From NCBI GenBank assembly GCA_964501505.1, contig CAZCSY010000063.1, forward strand, positions 1-9,278: DNA of 9,278 nucleotides, given 5' to 3'. The notes under the pieces were generated by a model. The model was not told the origin of the DNA and made no database searches. It saw nothing but the letters and a program-made list of their open reading frames with translations. How positions within the stretch are numbered: the stretch's first letter is position 1; every line of letters starts with the position of its first letter. Source of the DNA: CAZCSY01 sp964501505. Lineage in GTDB: Bacteria > Omnitrophota > Gorgyraeia > Velamenicoccales > Velamenicoccaceae. Positions 5,874 to 9,278 of the stretch are shown here, in pieces. The position numbers were made by a program, and so were the translations under genes.

Positions 5874-6881
5874 ATGGTTCGAGTCGCTGTTGACGCGATG
5901 GGGGGCGACCATGCTCCCGATGTGGTCATCGACGGGGTCCTGGAGGCGGTGACTCGCTTTGACGTTGCTGTCTTGCTGGTGGGGCCCCAGGGTGACCTGA
6001 AGGCGCGCCTGGCCCGGCGCCGCCATGATGCCTCCCGCGTCGAGATCGTCCACGCCTCACAGATCGTCCAGATGGACGAGGCGCCGGCCGCGGCGGTTCG
6101 GCGCAAGAAGGACTCTTCTATTTCGGTAGGCATCCAGTGCGTCAAGGATGGGCGCGCGGATGCCTTTTTTAGCGCGGGCAACACCGGCGCGGTCGTCTGC
6201 GGCGCTACGCTCAAGCTCGGCCTGCTGGAGACCATCGAGCGGCCGGGGATCGCCATCGTGATGCCCAACCGCACCGGCGTCTCGCTCATCATCGACGCCG
6301 GCGCGAACATCGACCCCAAGCCCCTGCACCTTTTGCAGTATGCCCTCATGGGCAGTGCCTACTTCGAGAACATCCTCGGCAAGAAACGCCCGACGGTGGG
6401 GCTCCTGAACATCGGCGAAGAGGAGACGAAGGGCACGGATTTTGTCCGGGAGACCTATCAGCTCATCGAGCAGAGCCCCGTGAATTTTATCGGCAACGTC
6501 GAGGGCAAGGATATCTTTTCCGGCCAGTGCGACGTGATCGTGGCCGACGGCTTTGTGGGCAACGTGACGCTCAAGGTCGCCGAGAGCATCGCCGAGACCC
6601 TGGCGTATTTTTTAAAGCAAGAGCTGGGGGCGGACTGGCGCGGCCGCCTGGCGTATGGCCTGGCGCGGTCGTGTTTCCGCAATTTCAGGAAGAAGATCGA
6701 CTACTCCGAATACGGCGGCGCGCCGCTGTTGGGCGTGGACGGCATCGTGATCATCGGCCACGGTCGCTCTTCGGCCAAGGCCGTCATGAACGCGATCCAC
6801 TTCGCCCAGAAGGAAGTCGACCGCCACATCAACCAGAACATCCTCGCAGCGGTAAAAAAGACCCTGGCCCGCGTGTCATGA
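5874..6881 (+). CDS. plsX: Phosphate acyltransferase PlsX
   Basis: PlsX converts acyl-ACP and phosphate to acyl-phosphate, the acyl donor for PlsY in phosphatidic acid synthesis; it is a peripheral membrane enzyme. The 335 residues show the family motifs: VDAMGGDHAP (6-15), FSAGNTGA (99-106), GNVEGKDI (207-214), ADGFVGN (224-230) and the C-terminal GVDGIVIIGHGRSS (287-300). The length is normal. GGAGGA (5863-5868) lies 5 nt before the ATG. The last codons overlap the fabH start in an ATGA arrangement (6878-6881), indicating translational coupling. Confidence 0.97.
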   Translation: MVRVAVDAMGGDHAPDVVIDGVLEAVTRFDVAVLLVGPQGDLKARLARRRHDASRVEIVHASQIVQMDEAPAAAVRRKKDSSISVGIQCVKDGRADAFFSAGNTGAVVCGATLKLGLLETIERPGIAIVMPNRTGVSLIIDAGANIDPKPLHLLQYALMGSAYFENILGKKRPTVGLLNIGEEETKGTDFVRETYQLIEQSPVNFIGNVEGKDIFSGQCDVIVADGFVGNVTLKVAESIAETLAYFLKQELGADWRGRLAYGLARSCFRNFRKKIDYSEYGGAPLLGVDGIVIIGHGRSSAKAVMNAIHFAQKEVDRHINQNILAAVKKTLARVS

Positions 6882-7879
6882 AAAAACGCAAATGCTTAAG
6901 ACCGGTGGGCATCATCGGCCTGGGCTCCTACGCCCCCAGGAAGGTCCTGACGAATAAGGACCTGGAGAAGATGGTGGAGACCTCCGATGAGTGGATCACG
7001 ACGCGCACCGGCATCAAGGAGCGCCGCATCGCGGCCCCCCATGAATCGACATCGGTGCTCTCGGCCTACGCCGCCAAAGAGGCGCTCAAAGACGCGAAGG
7101 TCAAGGCCGAGGAGATCGACCTCATCGTCGTGGCCACCGTGACGCCCGACATGCCCTTCCCGGCGACAGCCTGTTTCGTTCAGGAGAAGATCGGCGCAAA
7201 GGATGCGGCGTGCTTTGACCTGAACGCGGCATGCGCCGGTTTCCTCTACGGTCTGGAGATGGCGCGGCAGATGATCGCCTCGGGCGTGTATGAGCGGGCC
7301 CTCGTGATCGGCGCGGAGAAGCTCTCGGCGATCACGGACTGGACGGACCGCAATACGTGTGTGCTCTTCGGCGACGGGGCCGGCGCGGCGGTGCTCGCTC
7401 CGGTCAAAGGCGACGGCATCCTGGCGAGCTACCTGGGTAGTGACGGCGCCTTGACAGAACTCCTGATGCTTCCCGGCGGGGGCAGCCGGTACCCGACGAC
7501 CAAGGAGACGGTCCGCGACCGCATGCACTTTATAAAGATGCGCGGCAACGAGGTCTTTAAGTTGGCGGTCAGGATCATGTCCGACGCCGCGTGTAAGGCG
7601 CTCAAGCAGTGTGACCTGGGCGTCGAGGATATCGATTGTTTCATCCCCCATCAGGCCAACATGCGGATCCTCGACGCGGTGGCGCGCAAGATGGGCCTGC
7701 CGAAAGAGAGGATCTTTTTCAACGTCGCCCGTTACGGAAACATGTCCGCGGCCTCGACGGCCGTGGCGCTCAGCGAGGCGTACCACGGCGGTCGCATCAG
7801 GCCGGGCAGCGTGGTGGTCCTGGATGCCTTTGGTGCGGGTCTCGTCTGGGGGTCGTGCGTTCTGCGCTGGCAGAAGTAA
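6878..7879 (+). CDS. fabH: Beta-ketoacyl-ACP synthase III
   Basis: FabH starts fatty-acid synthesis by condensing a short acyl-CoA, typically acetyl-CoA, with malonyl-ACP. The 333-residue protein has the thiolase fold motifs and an intact catalytic triad: Cys119 in NAACAGF, His258 in IPHQAN and Asn288 in YGNMSAAS. The TRTGIKERR segment near residues 42-50 is also typical. ATG 6878 overlaps the plsX stop; a short extension (MKKRKCLRP) precedes the usual VGIIGLGSY start, and the overlap supports it. The motif around Asn288 reads NVARYGNMSA instead of the more common N..KYGNTSA, a mild variation. Confidence 0.97.
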   Translation: MKKRKCLRPVGIIGLGSYAPRKVLTNKDLEKMVETSDEWITTRTGIKERRIAAPHESTSVLSAYAAKEALKDAKVKAEEIDLIVVATVTPDMPFPATACFVQEKIGAKDAACFDLNAACAGFLYGLEMARQMIASGVYERALVIGAEKLSAITDWTDRNTCVLFGDGAGAAVLAPVKGDGILASYLGSDGALTELLMLPGGGSRYPTTKETVRDRMHFIKMRGNEVFKLAVRIMSDAACKALKQCDLGVEDIDCFIPHQANMRILDAVARKMGLPKERIFFNVARYGNMSAASTAVALSEAYHGGRIRPGSVVVLDAFGAGLVWGSCVLRWQK

Positions 7880-7902
7880 GTTTCCCCACTCTCAAAAAAC
7901 CC

Positions 7903-8823
7903 ATGCATAAAATCGCCTTTTTGTTCCCCGGTCAGGGTGCCCAGTATGTGGGCATGGGCAAGGATATTGCCGCGGCCTTTCCCAACGCAACGCATTTCTT
8001 TGACCAGGCCGATAAGATTTTAGGCTTTTCGCTTTCTCGTTTCTGTTTTGAGGGCCCCGCCGAAGAACTGACGCGGACACAGAACTGCCAGCCGGCCGTC
8101 TTTACGACGAGTCTGGCGTGTTTGGCCGCCCTGAGGTCCGCGTATCCAGACCTCGAGCCCGCTTATGTCGCGGGCCTGAGTCTGGGGGAATACACGGCCC
8201 TGGTGGCGGCCGGCGTCATCGGTTTTCGCGACGGGGTGTCGCTTGTCCATGCGCGCGGTGAATTGATGGAGTCCTGTGCCCGTAAAGTCCCCGGCACCAT
8301 GAGCTGTGTCCTGGGGCTCGATAAGGATGCGGTGGGGCGGATTTGCGCCGCAACGCAGTGCGAGGTGGCCAACCTGAATTGTCCGGGTCAGGTGGTTATC
8401 TCCGGCCGGCGAGAGAGCGTTGGGGCCGCATCGCACAAAGCGATGGAAGAAGGCGCCACACGGGTGATCCCTTTGGATGTAAGCGGTGCGTTCCACTCTT
8501 CCTTGATGGATGAAGCGAGCCGGCAGCTTAAGGCGAAGATCGACAGGGTCGGTTTTGAGCGGGCTCGCGTGCCCCTGATTTCAAATGTGGATGCGCAGGA
8601 ACAGACCGATCCGGTTGTTATTAGAAACAATCTCATTAGGCAGGTGAACGGCGCGACCTACTGGGAGGCGTCGATGCGGTTCCTTTTGAGTCGCGGCATC
8701 AGGACATTTCTTGAAATCGGCCCGGGCAGCGTCCTCAAGGGGCTTATGAAGAAGATCGAGCCGACGGCCAGGGTGATCAGCGTGGGCCGCGCCGAGGAGA
8801 TCCAGGCCGTGGCGGGTGTGTGA
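7903..8823 (+). CDS. fabD: Malonyl-CoA:ACP transacylase
   Basis: FabD moves malonyl from CoA to acyl carrier protein, supplying the extender unit for FabH and the elongating synthases. The 306 residues carry FPGQGAQ (8-14), the nucleophile elbow GLSLGEY with Ser93, the malonyl-binding Arg118 in HARGELM and the catalytic His198 in SGAFHSSLM, followed by the NVDAQ segment and LEIGPGSVLKGL (270-281). The elbow has Leu instead of the more frequent His before Ser93, a variant also known in the family. ATG 7903 gives the canonical MHKIAFLFPGQG start; the 23-nt gap after fabH holds no Shine-Dalgarno (CTCAAAAAACCC), so translation may depend on upstream coupling. Confidence 0.97.
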   Translation: MHKIAFLFPGQGAQYVGMGKDIAAAFPNATHFFDQADKILGFSLSRFCFEGPAEELTRTQNCQPAVFTTSLACLAALRSAYPDLEPAYVAGLSLGEYTALVAAGVIGFRDGVSLVHARGELMESCARKVPGTMSCVLGLDKDAVGRICAATQCEVANLNCPGQVVISGRRESVGAASHKAMEEGATRVIPLDVSGAFHSSLMDEASRQLKAKIDRVGFERARVPLISNVDAQEQTDPVVIRNNLIRQVNGATYWEASMRFLLSRGIRTFLEIGPGSVLKGLMKKIEPTARVISVGRAEEIQAVAGV

Positions 8824-8834
8824 GTCCCGGCTCA

Positions 8835-8994
8835 CCCCGTATCACTGGAGGCAGAGAGCTGGCGATACGGGACCTTCGGCCCCGCATCGCCCCGTATCAC
8901 TGGAAGGCAAGAACGGGTGACACGGGGCGTTCCGCAGGAAGGCAAGAGCCGGCGACGCGGGGCCTTCGGTAAGATAGGCGTCTGGGGCCTACGG
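8835..8994. repeat. Degenerate hairpin-forming tandem repeats between fabD and fabG
   Basis: CCCCGTATCACTGG occurs at 8835-8848 and 8890-8903. A 19-nt partner arm, roughly GGYGAYRCGGGGCCTTCGG, occurs at 8861-8879, 8916-8934 and 8951-8969, with a weaker 18-nt copy at 8977-8994. GGAAGGCAAGA is repeated exactly at 8902-8912 and 8937-8947. Within units the arms pair: CCCGTATC (8836-8843) with GATACGGG (8864-8871), and CCCCGTATCAC (8890-8900) with GTGACACGGGG (8917-8927, one mismatch). GGCCCCGCATCG (8878-8889) can also pair with CGACGCGGGGCC (8953-8964, one mismatch) around the second hairpin. The period is 55 then 35 bp, the third unit lacking a left arm. The structure resembles REP/BIME-type intergenic palindromes; no T-tract follows. 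Confidence 0.8.
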
Positions 8995-9017
8995 CGGGAT
9001 GGGAGTGGTGATAAATC

Positions 9018-9022
9018 GGGAG
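9018..9022 (+). promoter_or_regulatory. Ribosome binding site deciding the fabG start
   Basis: GGGAG lies 6 nt before the GTG at 9029 and supports that codon over the in-frame GTG at 9008 and ATG at 8999. Confidence 0.5.
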
Positions 9023-9028
9023 CAGACA

Positions 9029-9278
9029 GTGGCTCAACGGCTTGAAGGCAAGGTAGCTTTGGTGACGGGGGGCGGCCGGGGGATTGGTCGCGAGATCGCC
9101 CTGGTCTTTGCCAAAGAGGGCGCGGACGTCGTCATCTGCGACGTGGACCCGGAGATCGCGCAGGCGACCCGGAAAGACATCGAGTCCCTGGGTCGCCGGG
9201 CGATGTCTTTTGGGACGGATGTTACGGATTTTAAAAAGGTTGAGGAGATGGTGAATTTAATCCTTGACAATTTAAAGC
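9029..9278 (+). CDS. fabG: 3-oxoacyl-ACP reductase, N-terminal part (cut by window end)
   Basis: The 83 visible residues form the N-terminal half of a short-chain dehydrogenase/reductase fold: RLEGKVALVTGGGRGIG with the TGxxxGxG dinucleotide-binding motif at 13-20, a second strand VVICDVD, and TDVTD (about 67-71), which in this fold contacts the adenine ring. Position after fabD is the normal place for FabG, which reduces 3-oxoacyl-ACP in elongation. GTG 9029 with GGGAG upstream gives the usual N-terminus; an in-frame ATG at 8999 would add ten residues. The catalytic Ser-Tyr-Lys region lies beyond the window. An Asp at the end of the second strand (residue 38) is more usual in NAD(H)-binding members, so another SDR is possible, but context favours FabG. 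Confidence 0.85.
   Translation, partial: MAQRLEGKVALVTGGGRGIGREIALVFAKEGADVVICDVDPEIAQATRKDIESLGRRAMSFGTDVTDFKKVEEMVNLILDNLK

Noticed and set aside
8835..8994. CRISPR array
   Set aside because: Repeats are degenerate, spaced 55 and 35 bp, with arms that pair within a unit and no uniform spacers or cas genes.
8999..9028. Longer fabG start at ATG 8999 or GTG 9008
   Set aside because: The added residues are not typical of FabG, and GGGAG at 9018-9022 is well placed for GTG 9029; still possible.

Overview
The window (about 9.3 kb, GC-rich, all recognised genes on the + strand) reads as a chromosomal housekeeping stretch from a Gram-negative-type bacterium that carries type IV pilin-like genes. 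It starts inside a 5S rRNA at the end of an rRNA operon and runs into a fatty-acid/phospholipid synthesis cluster. The rsmD-coaD-yceD-rpmF-plsX-fabH-fabD-fabG order is widespread in bacteria. The mix of prepilin-like genes, a PilZ protein and this order would suit an uncultured lineage such as Omnitrophota/PVC or a deltaproteobacterium-like group. That placement is a low-confidence inference, because no lineage-specific marker is visible.

Layout. 1-103: 3' part of 5S rRNA, followed by a perfect 19-bp-stem bidirectional terminator (105-145). 146-278: intergenic DNA with a compound inverted repeat (147-190). 279-689: a six-cysteine prepilin-like gene. 698-2788: recG, 8 nt downstream. 2912-3261: a small PilZ-domain protein (GTG start). 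3355-3382: a good sigma70-type promoter. 3410-3679: a small cupin, followed by a second prepilin-like gene (3704-4108, GTG start). 4123-4671: rsmD. 4675-5163: coaD, with a terminator-like hairpin over its stop codon (5157-5193). 5209-5619: yceD (DUF177). 5632-5853: rpmF. 5874-6881: plsX. 6878-7879: fabH, overlapping plsX by ATGA. 7903-8823: fabD. 8824-9028: an intergenic region with degenerate, hairpin-forming repeats. 9029-9278: start of fabG, cut by the window end.

How the genes work together. PlsX, FabH, FabD and FabG cover acyl-phosphate formation, initiation, malonyl loading and the first reduction of type II fatty-acid synthesis. CoaD supplies CoA, the source of the 4'-phosphopantetheine arm of acyl carrier protein. 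RsmD, YceD and L32 belong to ribosome and rRNA biology, and RecG to replication-fork and recombination repair. The less ordinary part is the set of surface/signalling genes threaded around recG: two different prepilin-like proteins, a PilZ (cyclic-di-GMP receptor type) protein and a cupin without metal-binding histidines. They separate recG from rsmD, which are neighbours in many bacteria.

No mobile element, CRISPR array, tRNA or clearly new defence system is visible. The points most worth a second look are the pilin/PilZ/cupin insertions, the fabD-fabG repeat cluster and the hairpin at the coaD-yceD junction.
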